From assembly GCF_001514145.1 (NCBI RefSeq), contig NZ_KQ948658.1, forward strand, positions 861,274 to 925,273: a stretch of 64,000 bases of DNA. The letters are read 5' to 3'. A model generated the notes under the pieces. That model saw only the letters and a list, made by a program, of their open reading frames with translations. It did not search any database and was not told where the DNA came from. The translations under genes were made by a program, and so were the position numbers. Below, in pieces: positions 32,917 to 41,274 of the stretch (positions are counted from its first letter, which is position 1; the number at the start of each line of letters is the position of its first letter). This DNA is from Streptomyces canus. Its GTDB lineage: Bacteria > Actinomycetota > Actinomycetes > Streptomycetales > Streptomycetaceae.

Positions 32917-34188
32917 CTACTTCGTTACAAGATTGCCCAACGGGGCTTGCTGCAAGGGCACAGGACGTGCCACGGCAGGCTCCGGAGGACCCGGTTCGGG
33001 CGACGGCACGGCCGTACCGCCGCCGCTCTCCGGATCCTCCGGGCCGGCGTCCCCCGCCCCCGTTCCCCCCGGGCCCTCCGCCTCCCCGGTGAGGGCCCCG
33101 CTCCTCGGTGCCGCCGCCCACCGCGCCACCCCGCACGGCGCGTTGGCCGTCGCGTACGGCAGGAGCAGTTCACCGGCCTCGGTCCACAGCCCGGAACCCG
33201 CCAACCACCCCTCGGGCCCCGCCAGATGCTGGACCTGCCGTGCGGCGGGCCGCCACACCCCTACCCAGCCGCCCGTCGGGCCGTCGATCCGCAGTGCCAC
33301 CCCGCAGCTCTCCGGCGTCAGCACCTGCCCGGGCTGGATCGCGAACGGCGTCACCGTGCAGTCCGGCACCCGCAGGCACTCCGGGAACCGCACCGGGAAC
33401 GTGCTGCCCAGCACCCCCCAGCCCAGCCGCGCGCGCCCCGGAGAGGGCGCGTCCGAGGAGATCAGCAGCAGCCCGCTGTCCGGGTCGGCCAGCAGCAGCC
33501 GGTCATCGCTGCCGTCGGCGATCTGCAGCAGCGGCGACACCTCCCCGCCGCGCCCCAGATCGACCACGACCGCCTTCGTCCGCCCGCCGAGCTCCCGGTC
33601 CAGGGCCAGCATCCGCCCGGTCCGGTCCAGCCACACCCCGCCCGAGCAGCGCCCCGGGATCTCCGCGAGGTGCTCAGGGCCGAAGGCACCGCCCGCCACC
33701 AGCCACACGGCACTGGAGCGCGGGCCCACGGCGAGGGCGTACGCCTTCTCACCGCCCGGCGCCGGCGGCAGCAGCCGCAGGACCGCCCCCTCCTCCGGGC
33801 ACTCGACCGCGCCCAGTAGCAGCTCGCCGGTCGTCGGGCCGGTCGGGTAGAGGAGCGAGAAGTTGTGCCGCCCGTCCGCGAACCGCCTGATCAGCACCCG
33901 CCCGTCACCCATCGGCTGCACCTCGGTGCCGGGCTCCTCGGGCTGATTGCCCGGCAGCGGCACCGCGTAGGGCTCCGGGCCGTCCAGCGTCCAGCGCTCC
34001 GGGAACCAGGAGCCGCCGTCCTGCGCGAGACGGGCCGCGTAGGAGCCGTCGACGGTGATCACGCACTCGGTCCGCGGCGTCTTCCCGTTCTCGTTCCCGT
34101 TCTCGGCGATCGCGCACTCCGTCCGCGGGGTCTGCCCGTCCTCGTTGTCGTCGTTCGCCGCCGCGGGTTCGATGGCACAGGCCGTCAT
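32917..34188 (-). CDS. Hypothetical beta-propeller-like protein with N-terminal repeat
   Basis: A 423-residue protein of unknown function. Near the N-terminus a motif is repeated: GQTPRTECAIAENGNENG followed by GKTPRTECVI. The central 280 residues are beta-rich with strand-turn units (ALAVGPRSSAVWLVAGG, GGVWLDRTGRMLALDREL, DRLLLADPDSGLLLISSD), suggesting a propeller. The C-terminus is a proline/glycine-rich tail. There is no signal peptide, so it is presumably cytoplasmic. ATG 34188 is supported by GGAGGTGA. It is divergent from the Nif3 gene. Confidence 0.72.
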   Translation of the reverse strand: MTACAIEPAAANDDNEDGQTPRTECAIAENGNENGKTPRTECVITVDGSYAARLAQDGGSWFPERWTLDGPEPYAVPLPGNQPEEPGTEVQPMGDGRVLIRRFADGRHNFSLLYPTGPTTGELLLGAVECPEEGAVLRLLPPAPGGEKAYALAVGPRSSAVWLVAGGAFGPEHLAEIPGRCSGGVWLDRTGRMLALDRELGGRTKAVVVDLGRGGEVSPLLQIADGSDDRLLLADPDSGLLLISSDAPSPGRARLGWGVLGSTFPVRFPECLRVPDCTVTPFAIQPGQVLTPESCGVALRIDGPTGGWVGVWRPAARQVQHLAGPEGWLAGSGLWTEAGELLLPYATANAPCGVARWAAAPRSGALTGEAEGPGGTGAGDAGPEDPESGGGTAVPSPEPGPPEPAVARPVPLQQAPLGNLVTK

Positions 34189-34385
34189 CGTCCGGTCACC
34201 TCCGGCCACGAAGGTAGTTTTCGCACGCACAGGCGTGGGACGGCCGCGCTTCCCCTTCACACAAAGGGGTGGCCCAGGAACGATTCGCCTGAGGAAACCG
34301 AGGCGACTGTGCTCGCCGGGGCACGGGTTCTCGTCGACCGGCGGCACAGGTTCAGCAGGACAGACCAGGCAGGTAGCCTTTCCCC

Positions 34386-35225
34386 GTGCCCCGTCTGTCT
34401 GAAGTCATCACCGCGCTGGAGAACCTGTGGCCCGCCGAGCGGGCCGAGTCCTGGGACGCGGTCGGCACCGTCGTGGGCGAACCCGACCAGGAGGTCACGC
34501 GGGTCCTCTTCGCCGTCGACCCGGTCCAGGAGATCGTCGACGAGGCGGTGAAGCTGGGCGCGGACCTGCTGGTCACCCACCATCCGCTGTACCTCCGGGG
34601 CACGACGACCGTGGCGGCCTCACACTTCAAGGGCCGGGTCGTCCACACCCTCATCAAGAACGACATCGCGCTGCACGTCGCCCACACCAACGCGGACAGC
34701 GCAGACCCGGGCGTCTCGGACGCGCTCGCCGGTGCGCTCGACCTCCGGGTCGTAGGGCCGCTGGTGCCGGACCCGACGGACACGTCGGGGCGCCGGGGGC
34801 TGGGGCGGGTGTGCGAGGTCGACCCCCCGATGACCGTCCGCGAGCTCGCCGCGCGGGCCGCCGAACGCCTGCCCGCCACCGCGCAGGGCATCCGCGTGGC
34901 CGGCGACCCCGAGGCCACGGTCCGCACGATCGCCGTCAGCGGCGGTTCCGGCGACAGCCTCTTCGACCAGGTCCGCGCGGCCGGCGTCGACGCCTTCCTC
35001 ACCGCGGACCTCCGCCACCACCCCGTGTCCGAGGCTCGCGCCCACAGTCCTCTCGCGCTGCTCGACGCGGCGCACTGGGCCACCGAGTGGCCCTGGTGCG
35101 AGCTGGCCGCCGCCCAGCTCGACGAGATCTCCGACCGCCACGGCTGGGACCTGCGCGTGCACGTCTCCAGGACGGTCACCGACCCCTGGACCAGCCACTC
35201 CCCTTCACCTGGAGCCCCCAACTGA
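34386..35225 (+). CDS. Nif3-like dinuclear metal centre protein
   Basis: A 279-residue member of the Nif3/YbgI (GTP cyclohydrolase 1 type 2-like) family, conserved in most bacteria. Metal-binding segments are LLVTHHPLY near residue 64, HVAHTNADSA near 100, and the C-terminal ADLRHHPVSEA and DAAHWATE. The physiological role is unresolved; a hydrolase of small nucleotides or stress metabolites is suggested. First gene of a trio matching Mycobacterium Rv2230c-Rv2229c-Rv2228c in order. GTG start at 34386. The stop overlaps the next gene. Confidence 0.93.
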   Translation: MPRLSEVITALENLWPAERAESWDAVGTVVGEPDQEVTRVLFAVDPVQEIVDEAVKLGADLLVTHHPLYLRGTTTVAASHFKGRVVHTLIKNDIALHVAHTNADSADPGVSDALAGALDLRVVGPLVPDPTDTSGRRGLGRVCEVDPPMTVRELAARAAERLPATAQGIRVAGDPEATVRTIAVSGGSGDSLFDQVRAAGVDAFLTADLRHHPVSEARAHSPLALLDAAHWATEWPWCELAAAQLDEISDRHGWDLRVHVSRTVTDPWTSHSPSPGAPN

Positions 35226-35965
35226 ACGCCGCGCCCGCCGACCAGATCCGACTTCTCGACGTCCAGGACCTCGACGTCCGCCTCCAGCAGCTCGCCCACA
35301 AGCGCAGGTCGCTGCCCGAGCACGCCGAGATCGAGTCGCTCACCAAGGACGCCACCCAGCTGCGCGACCTCCTCGTGGCCGCCCAGACCGAGGAGAGCGA
35401 CACCGCCCGCGAGCAGACCAAGGCCGAGCAGGACGTGGACCAGGTGCGCCAGCGCGCCACCCGCGACCAGCAGCGGCTGGACTCCGGAGCCGTGACCTCG
35501 CCCAAGGACCTGGAGAACCTCCAGCGCGAGATCACCTCCCTCGCCAAGCGCCAGGGCGACCTCGAGGACATCGTCCTGGAGGTCATGGAGCGCCTGGAGT
35601 CCGCGCAGGAGCGCGTGGCCGAGCTGACCGGGCGGGTCTCCTCCGTCCAGGCGAAGATCGAGGACGCCACCGCCCGCCGGGACGCGGCCCTCGAGTCGCT
35701 GGACGGCGAGATCGCCTCGGTGACCAAGGAGCGCGAGGTCATCTCCGCCACCGTCCCCGCCGACCTGCTCAAGCTCTACGACAAGCTCCGCGAGCAGCAG
35801 GGCGGCATCGGTGCGGCGAAGCTGTACCAGCGCACCTGCCAGGGCTGCCGCCAGGAGCTGGCCATCACCGACATCAACGAGATCCGGGCGGCCGCACCCG
35901 ACACCGTGGTGCGCTGCGAGAACTGCCGCCGCATCCTGGTGCGCACGTCCGAGTCCGGCCTGTAA
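35222..35965 (+). CDS. Coiled-coil zinc-ribbon protein (Rv2229c-like), apparent CTG start
   Basis: A 247-residue protein. About 190 residues form a long antiparallel coiled coil with heptad-rich E/Q/L/R content (EIESLTKDATQLRDLLVAA; LEDIVLEVMERLESAQERV). The zinc ribbon is C-x2-C at QGCRQ preceded by TC, and C-x2-C at RCENCRR. The family is widespread and is thought to bind nucleic acid. The start is unusual. The N-terminus NAAPADQIRLLDVQ aligns with the family and can only begin at CTG 35222, overlapping the Nif3 stop (CTGA). No in-frame ATG, GTG or TTG lies upstream near it, and the first downstream candidate is the GTG in LLVAAQTEE, which would remove much of the coil. GGAG is 8 bases upstream. 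Confidence 0.85.
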   Translation: MNAAPADQIRLLDVQDLDVRLQQLAHKRRSLPEHAEIESLTKDATQLRDLLVAAQTEESDTAREQTKAEQDVDQVRQRATRDQQRLDSGAVTSPKDLENLQREITSLAKRQGDLEDIVLEVMERLESAQERVAELTGRVSSVQAKIEDATARRDAALESLDGEIASVTKEREVISATVPADLLKLYDKLREQQGGIGAAKLYQRTCQGCRQELAITDINEIRAAAPDTVVRCENCRRILVRTSESGL

Positions 35966-35977
35966 GGAGCAGTGGAC

Positions 35978-37135
35978 GTGCGGGAGTTCATCGTCGAGGC
36001 CGACGGAGGCTCGCGGGGCAACCCCGGCCCCGCCGGCTACGGCAGCGTGGTGCTGGACGCGGCGACGGGGGAGACGCTGGTCGAGACGTACGAGTACCTC
36101 GGCGTCGTCACGAACAACGTCGCCGAGTACCGCGGTCTGCTGGCCGGCCTGCGCGCCGCGCACGACCTGGACCCGTCCGCCACCGTGCACGTCCGCATGG
36201 ACTCCAAGCTCGTCGTCGAGCAGATGTCGGGTCGCTGGAAGATCAAGCACCCGGACCTGAAGCCGCTCGCTCTGGAGGCGGGGCGGGTGTTTCCGCCGGG
36301 GCGGGTGACGTACGAGTGGATCCCGCGCGAGCAGAACAAGCGGGCAGATCGGCTGGCGAACGAGGCGATGGACTCGGGGGCATCGGCGAGTTCGGTACGG
36401 AAGCTGTCTCCTGCTGCCGGCGCTGAGGCTGTCGGTGCCGCCAAGGCCGAGGCTGATGTGCGTGCCGCCACGGCAGTCGCCGGTTCCGGCTGGGGGCCCG
36501 CCGACATGGGGGCGCCGGCCACCTTCGTGCTGCTGCGTCACGGTGAGACGCCGCTGACCCCCCAGAAGCGGTTCTCGGGGAGCGGCGGTACGGATCCCTC
36601 TCTTTCCGCGGTGGGCAGGGAACAGGCCGAGAGGGCCGCCGAAGCCCTGGCCCGCCGAGGCACGATCCAGCACATCCTCGCCTCGCCGCTCACCCGGACC
36701 AGGCAGACCGCCGCCGCCGTGGCCGAGCGTCTTGGCATCGAGGTGACGGTCGAGGACGGCCTGATCGAGACCGACTTCGGTGCCTGGGAGGGCCTGACCT
36801 TCGGCGAGGTGCGCGAGCGCTACCCGGACGACCTGAACACCTGGCTCTCCGACCCGGAGGCCGAACCCACCGGCGGCGGCGAGAGCTTCGCGGCCACGGC
36901 GACCCGGATCGCGGCGACCAGGGACAAGCTCGTCGCGGCGTACGCGGGCCGCACGGTCCTGCTCGTCACCCACGTCACCCCGATCAAGACGTTCGTACGT
37001 CTCGCCCTTGGCGCCCCGCCCGAGTCCCTGTTCCGCATGGAACTCTCGGCGGCGTCCATGTCGGCGGTCGCGTACTACGCCGACGGCAACGCGAGCGTGC
37101 GGCTCCTCAACGACACCTCACACCTGCGCCCCTAG
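35978..37135 (+). CDS. Bifunctional RNase H / acid phosphatase (Rv2228c-like)
   Basis: About 385 residues. The N-terminal type I RNase H domain (1-130) has catalytic acids at EADGGSRGNPG, NNVAEYRGL and VRMDSKLV, with a late Asp in REQNKRADRLA. After an Ala-rich linker (about 140-170), a C-terminal histidine phosphatase domain follows with LLRHGETPLT, ASPLTRTRQTA and THVTPIK. In mycobacteria the phosphatase half is CobC-like (alpha-ribazole phosphatase). GTG 35978 has GGAG eight bases upstream; GTG 35972 is too close to the ribosome site. Probably cotranscribed with the zinc-ribbon gene. Its 3' end overlaps eda by 18 bases on the other strand. Confidence 0.93.
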   Translation: MREFIVEADGGSRGNPGPAGYGSVVLDAATGETLVETYEYLGVVTNNVAEYRGLLAGLRAAHDLDPSATVHVRMDSKLVVEQMSGRWKIKHPDLKPLALEAGRVFPPGRVTYEWIPREQNKRADRLANEAMDSGASASSVRKLSPAAGAEAVGAAKAEADVRAATAVAGSGWGPADMGAPATFVLLRHGETPLTPQKRFSGSGGTDPSLSAVGREQAERAAEALARRGTIQHILASPLTRTRQTAAAVAERLGIEVTVEDGLIETDFGAWEGLTFGEVRERYPDDLNTWLSDPEAEPTGGGESFAATATRIAATRDKLVAAYAGRTVLLVTHVTPIKTFVRLALGAPPESLFRMELSAASMSAVAYYADGNASVRLLNDTSHLRP

Positions 37136-37753
37136 CGTTTTCAGCCCGGCGGCCTCGCGGGCCAGTGCCTCCACCCGCCCCCAGTCCCGCGCGGCGATCG
37201 CGTCCGCCGGAAGCATCCAAGTGCCGCCCACACAGCCGACGTTGGGGAGGGCCAGGTAGTCGGGCGCGTTGGCGGAACCTATGCCCCCCGTCGGGCAGAA
37301 CCGCGCCTGTGGCAACGGCCCGGCGAGCGACCTCAGATACGCGGTACCGCCGGCGGCCTCGGCCGGGAAGAACTTCATCTCCGTCACACCCCGCTCCAGC
37401 AGCGCCACGACCTCCGAGGTGGTCGACACCCCGGGCAGGAACGGCACCCCGGACGCCTGCATCGCCTCCAGGAGTACGTCCGTCCAGCCCGGGCTGACGA
37501 GGAAGCGCGCACCGGCGGCGACCGTCTGCGTCACCTGCTCCGGCGTGATGACGGTCCCCGCACCCACCACGGCCTCCGGCACCTCCCCGGCGATCGCCCG
37601 GATCGCGTCCAGCGCGACCGGCGTCCGCAAGGTCACCTCGATCGCGGGCAGCCCTCCGGCGACCAGGGCGCGTGCGAGCGGTACGGCGTCGGAGGCGTCC
37701 TCGATGACGACGACGGGCACGACGGGGGCAAGGTCCAGGGGCGAGGGGGCCAT
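37118..37753 (-). CDS. eda: 2-keto-3-deoxy-6-phosphogluconate aldolase
   Basis: A 211-residue class I aldolase that cleaves KDPG to pyruvate and glyceraldehyde-3-phosphate, and in some bacteria also acts on 4-hydroxy-2-oxoglutarate. The Schiff-base lysine is in EMKFFPAEAAGG (Lys127). Also present are AIEVTLRT (Glu39, Arg43), GAGTVITPEQ, and CPTGGIG. Length is normal. It is monocistronic, starts at ATG 37753 and is preceded by a 14-base perfect inverted repeat likely to be its operator. No edd gene is in the window. Confidence 0.93.
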   Translation of the reverse strand: MAPSPLDLAPVVPVVVIEDASDAVPLARALVAGGLPAIEVTLRTPVALDAIRAIAGEVPEAVVGAGTVITPEQVTQTVAAGARFLVSPGWTDVLLEAMQASGVPFLPGVSTTSEVVALLERGVTEMKFFPAEAAGGTAYLRSLAGPLPQARFCPTGGIGSANAPDYLALPNVGCVGGTWMLPADAIAARDWGRVEALAREAAGLKTLGAQV

Positions 37754-37774
37754 GGCGTCATCCTGCCCGCGGTG

Positions 37775-37808
37775 TGCAGCATGCGCAAAGGGCGTTGCGC
37801 ATGCTGCA
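37775..37808. promoter_or_regulatory. Perfect 14-base inverted repeat upstream of eda
   Basis: TGCAGCATGCGCAA (37775-37788) and TTGCGCATGCTGCA (37795-37808) are exact reverse complements, spaced by AGGGCG. They lie 22 bases before the eda start, where a dimeric repressor would block transcription. The smaller palindromes TGCGCA and GCATGC are nested inside. Just beyond are three AGTCTGGGG-like direct repeats (37813-37850). Confidence 0.6.
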
Positions 37809-37852
37809 ATCTACTGTCTGGGGGGAGTCTGGGGAGAGTCTGGGGGGGGGGC

Positions 37853-38635
37853 TCAGTGAACCTCGTCCACCAGTACATCCAGTGACCAGGCCGCCCCCGC
37901 CTTCGCAGGCGCCTCGGCCTCCACCTCGTACCCCAGCTCCCGCAACGCCTCCACCAGCTCCGCGGGGTCCTTGGGCGCGATCCCCGCCGACAGCAGACTG
38001 CGCACCATCCGCCCCTTGGTCGCCTTGTTGAAGTGGCTGACGACCTTCCGCGTCGGCGCGTGCAGCACCCGTACGGTCGCCGTCCGCCCCGCGACCTCAC
38101 CCTTCGGCTTCCACGCGGCCGCGTACGCGGAGGACCGCAGATCGAGCACGAGCCCGTTCCCCGCGGCCTCGTTGAGCACAGGGGCCATCGGCGCACGCCA
38201 GTGCGCGCCCAGCGCTCCGAGCCCCGGCAGCTTCACGCCCATCGAGCAGCGGTACGACGGAATCCGGTCCGTCACCCGGACCGCTCCCCACAGCCCCGAG
38301 AACACGAGCAGCGAACGCCCGGCACGCCTCTTCGCGGCCGCGTCGAGGGAAGCCAGGTCGAGGGCGTCGTAGAGGACACCCGTGTAGATCTCCCCGGCGG
38401 GCCGCGCTCCCGCGGTCCTGAGCTCGGTGTTCTTCGCGATCTCGCCGCGCAGTCCCTCGCTCAGCCCCAGCACCTCGCGCGCCTTCTCCTCGTCCCCGGC
38501 GCACAGCTCGACGAGTTCCTCGAGGATCGCCGCACGGGCCTCGGTGAGCCCCGGCAGCGACAGCGTCTCCAGCTTCAGCGGGGCGCCACGACCGGAGGAC
38601 GCCTTGCCTTCGGAGGGAGGCAGCAGGACAAGCAC
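37853..38635 (-). CDS. yaaA: YaaA-family peroxide stress protein
   Basis: A 260-residue DUF328/YaaA protein. Family marks are LLPPSEGK at the N-terminus, then SLLVFSGLWGAVRVTDRIPSYR and SSAYAAAWKP. VSHFNKATKGRMVR in the C-terminal half matches the helix-hairpin-helix-like FNKYAKG region. E. coli YaaA lowers free iron under peroxide stress and has been linked to DNA binding. GTG start at 38635. It lies downstream of the eda promoter region, on the same strand, and probably has its own promoter. Confidence 0.9.
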   Translation of the reverse strand: MLVLLPPSEGKASSGRGAPLKLETLSLPGLTEARAAILEELVELCAGDEEKAREVLGLSEGLRGEIAKNTELRTAGARPAGEIYTGVLYDALDLASLDAAAKRRAGRSLLVFSGLWGAVRVTDRIPSYRCSMGVKLPGLGALGAHWRAPMAPVLNEAAGNGLVLDLRSSAYAAAWKPKGEVAGRTATVRVLHAPTRKVVSHFNKATKGRMVRSLLSAGIAPKDPAELVEALRELGYEVEAEAPAKAGAAWSLDVLVDEVH

Positions 38636-38712
38636 GGGATCGATCTCCTTCGGTTGAGCTCCGAGACAGCGTACGGCGTGCCCCTCGGTGGTCCCGGTCC
38701 TACGCTCGCTGT

Positions 38713-40140
38713 ATGCCCCGTCGCCGCATACGCGTGACCGACGCCCTCTTCAGGAGCGCCTTCACGGCCCTGCGCGCCGAACTCGGCGTGCCGTCGGGCT
38801 TCCCACCCGGGGTGACGGCGGAGGCGGAACGGCCGCCTCTCCTGAAGGCGTACGACGACGCCACCGACATCCCCCTCTTCACCATCGACCCACCCGGCTC
38901 CACCGACCTCGACCAGGCGATGCACCTGACCCGACGGGGCACCGGCTACCGAGTCCGGTACGCCATCGCCGACGTCGCCGCCTTCGTCGTACCCGGATCG
39001 GCGCTGGACGCGGAGACGCACCGGCGCGTGCTGACCCTGTACTTCCCGGACGCCCGGATTCCGTTGCATCCGCCGGTGTTGAGTGAGGGTGCCGCGAGCC
39101 TCCTCCCGGGCCAGGTCCGCCCGGCCGCCCTGTGGACGATCGACCTCGACGCGGACGGCCGTACGACCGCCGCCGACGTCCGCCGCGCCCTCGTCCGCAG
39201 CCGGGCGAGGCTCGACTACGAGGGCGTGCAGAAGGCGATCGACTCGGGCACCGCCGACGAGCCACTTTTCTTGCTCAAGGAGGTCGGTGAGCTCCGGGAA
39301 CGGCTGGAGGTGGAGCGCGGCGGCATCTCGCTGAACGTGCCGGAGCAGGAGATCGTCCAGCGGAACGGCACGTACGAACTGACGTACCGCGCCGGGGTTC
39401 CCGCCGACGGCTGGAACGCCCAGATCTCCCTGCTCACCGGCATGGCGGCGGCCGACCTGATGCTCGCGTACGGCACGGGCGTCCTCCGCACCCTGCCCGC
39501 CGCCCCGGACGGCGCGGTGGGACGGTTGCGCCGTACCGCCCACGCCCTGCACATCGACTGGCCGCACCATGTGTCGTACGCGGCGCTGGTGCGTTCCCTG
39601 GACCCGCGGATCCCCCACCACGCGGCCTTCCTCCAGGAGTGCACGACCCTGCTGCGCGGCGCCGGCTACACGGTCTTCCGGGACGGGGTCCTGCCGGCCA
39701 TCACCACCCATGCGGCGGTGGCGTCCCCCTATGCCCACTGCACGGCCCCGCTGAGGCGGTTGGCCGACCGGTACGCATCGGAGATCTGCCTGGCGGCGGT
39801 GGCGGGGACGGCCGTACCGGACTGGGTGCTCGCGGCTTTCGAGGCGTTGCCCCGCGAGATGGCCGAGGGCGGCCGCCTCGCCGCGACGGCCGAACGGGAG
39901 TGCGTCGACATCGTTGAGGCGGCGCTGCTGAAGGACCGGGTGGGGGAGGTGTTCGACGGCTGCGTGGTGGACGTGGAGGAACGCCGACCGGCGGTCGGGA
40001 CCGTGCAGTTGGAGACACCGGCGGTGATCGGGCGGGTGGAGGGGGCGGGGGTCGAGCTGGGGGAGCGGCTGAGGGTCAGGCTCACCCAGGCCGATCCCGT
40101 GGGTCCGGGAGGGGCGAAGGTGCGGTTCGCTCCTGCGTGA
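38713..40140 (+). CDS. RNB-domain exoribonuclease (RNase II/R-like)
   Basis: A 475-residue ribonuclease of the RNB family, 3'-to-5' and Mg-dependent. The metal-site region reads FTIDPPGSTDLDQAMHL with the conserved Asp cluster. The block VASPYAHCTAPLRRLADRY corresponds to the SPLRRYxD motif at the end of the RNB domain. There is no separate S1 domain of normal size, so it is a short variant compared with RNase R. ATG 38713 with an upstream AT-poor leader. A regulated promoter for the next operon follows. Confidence 0.9.
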   Translation: MPRRRIRVTDALFRSAFTALRAELGVPSGFPPGVTAEAERPPLLKAYDDATDIPLFTIDPPGSTDLDQAMHLTRRGTGYRVRYAIADVAAFVVPGSALDAETHRRVLTLYFPDARIPLHPPVLSEGAASLLPGQVRPAALWTIDLDADGRTTAADVRRALVRSRARLDYEGVQKAIDSGTADEPLFLLKEVGELRERLEVERGGISLNVPEQEIVQRNGTYELTYRAGVPADGWNAQISLLTGMAAADLMLAYGTGVLRTLPAAPDGAVGRLRRTAHALHIDWPHHVSYAALVRSLDPRIPHHAAFLQECTTLLRGAGYTVFRDGVLPAITTHAAVASPYAHCTAPLRRLADRYASEICLAAVAGTAVPDWVLAAFEALPREMAEGGRLAATAERECVDIVEAALLKDRVGEVFDGCVVDVEERRPAVGTVQLETPAVIGRVEGAGVELGERLRVRLTQADPVGPGGAKVRFAPA

Positions 40141-40161
40141 CCGCGTTCGGTGGAGGACCTC

Positions 40162-40210
40162 TTGACGGCTAACGTCGTTAGCCATACTGTTCTGGCTAAC
40201 GACGTTAGCC
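40162..40210 (+). promoter_or_regulatory. Promoter with twin palindromic TetR operators
   Basis: A -35 TTGACG (40162-40167) and a -10 TACTGT (40185-40190) are 17 bases apart. The spacer contains GGCTAACGTCGTTAGCC (40167-40183). A second site, GGCTAACGACGTTAGCC (40194-40210), lies at and just after the expected start point. Both are perfect palindromes around one base and are reverse complements of each other, with centres 27 bases apart. The TetR gene two positions downstream is the likely repressor. Confidence 0.8.
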
Positions 40211-40229
40211 GAGCTTGTCGGAGGGGATC

Positions 40230-40673
40230 ATGAGCACTGTCGCCACAGCCACAGCCGCACCCGTTGCGCACGCCCGGGGTCGGGGTGGCCGCGTCTTCAC
40301 TGTCGTCCGCCGTACGGCCTGGCTCGCGGGGGCGCTGTTCTGGTCCGCGTTCTCGGTCCTGGAGGCCGTCAACCACGGCTGGCTCGCGGGCACCCTCGCC
40401 CTCACCTTCTTCGTCCTCCCGGACCTGACCTTCCTGGTCGCCCTCGACGAGGCGCCCCGGATGGCGAAGGGCCAGCTGCCGCCGCGAGCGGTGCCGTACT
40501 ACAACGCGATGCACCGGGCCCTGGTCCCGCTGGCGCTGATGGCTCTGTACACGGTCGGCCCGGTCGCCGTGCCCGCGCTCTTCGCGGCCCTGTGCGGCTG
40601 GCTCGCCCACATCTCGTACGATCGCGCTTTCGGGTACGGGCTGCGGACGAAGGAGGGGTTCCAGCGTGGCTGA
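40230..40673 (+). CDS. DUF4260-like membrane protein
   Basis: A 147-residue protein with about four transmembrane helices. It contains the DUF4260-type marks LPDLTFLVALDEAPRMAKGQ, YYNAMHRALVPL and GWLAHISYDRAFGYGL. Function unknown. ATG 40230 is preceded by GGAGGGG. It is cotranscribed with, and overlapped by, the TetR gene (8 bases), from a promoter carrying twin operators. Confidence 0.8.
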   Translation: MSTVATATAAPVAHARGRGGRVFTVVRRTAWLAGALFWSAFSVLEAVNHGWLAGTLALTFFVLPDLTFLVALDEAPRMAKGQLPPRAVPYYNAMHRALVPLALMALYTVGPVAVPALFAALCGWLAHISYDRAFGYGLRTKEGFQRG

Positions 40674-41241
40674 GAGGGCTTCCGTAGTGACCGATCGTGC
40701 GTCTGGGGGAGGTGCGGACGTGACCGACCGTCTCACCCCCCGCGCCCGGCAGATCGCGACGGCGGCTCGCGAGCTGCTGGAGGAGTCCGGCCCCACCGCC
40801 CTCACCCTGCGGGCCCTCGCCGACCGCCTCGGCATCAAGGCGCCCTCCCTCTACAAGCACTTCCCGGACAAGCAGGCCGTGGAGGTCGAACTGATCGCGC
40901 AGATGCTGGAGGAGTCGGCGGCGGCGCTGGAGTCGGCGGAGCAACGAGCCCCCGGCTCCCTGCCGGCCCTGGCCGAGGCCTACCGGACGTACGCCCTGGC
41001 CCACCCCCACCTGTACTGCCTCAGCACCGAACGCCCCCTCCCGCGCCCCGCCCTCCCCGCGGGTCTGGAGGACCGCGCCGCGATGCCGCTGATGCGGGCC
41101 TGCGACGGCGACCTGGACCTGGCCCGCTCGGTCTGGGCCTTCGCCCACGGCATGGTGATCCTGGAGATCCACGGCAGGTTTCCGGACGACGCGGACCTGA
41201 ACGCGGCATGGAAGAGGGGCCTGAAGTCGTTGCACCCTTAG
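40666..41241 (+). CDS. TetR/AcrR family transcriptional regulator
   Basis: A 191-residue repressor. The HTH (residues about 24-70) reads IATAARELLEESG, then LRALADRLGIKAPSLYKHFPDK. The C-terminal domain is of the TetR_C_13/WHG type, with LARSVWAFAHGMVILEIHGRFP. GTG 40666 follows GGAGGGG. It overlaps the end of the membrane protein gene and should autoregulate through the GGCTAACG-n-CGTTAGCC sites upstream. Confidence 0.93.
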   Translation: MAERASVVTDRASGGGADVTDRLTPRARQIATAARELLEESGPTALTLRALADRLGIKAPSLYKHFPDKQAVEVELIAQMLEESAAALESAEQRAPGSLPALAEAYRTYALAHPHLYCLSTERPLPRPALPAGLEDRAAMPLMRACDGDLDLARSVWAFAHGMVILEIHGRFPDDADLNAAWKRGLKSLHP

Positions 41242-41274
41242 CGGTGCACGAGGGTGGTGGACGGGGGTACGGGG

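Noticed and set aside
34352..36973. A minus-strand open frame of 873 codons
   Set aside because: It lies fully opposite Nif3, the zinc-ribbon protein and RNase H/phosphatase, all of which have clear domains. The frame shows only Leu/Gly/Val/Arg-rich shadow sequence.
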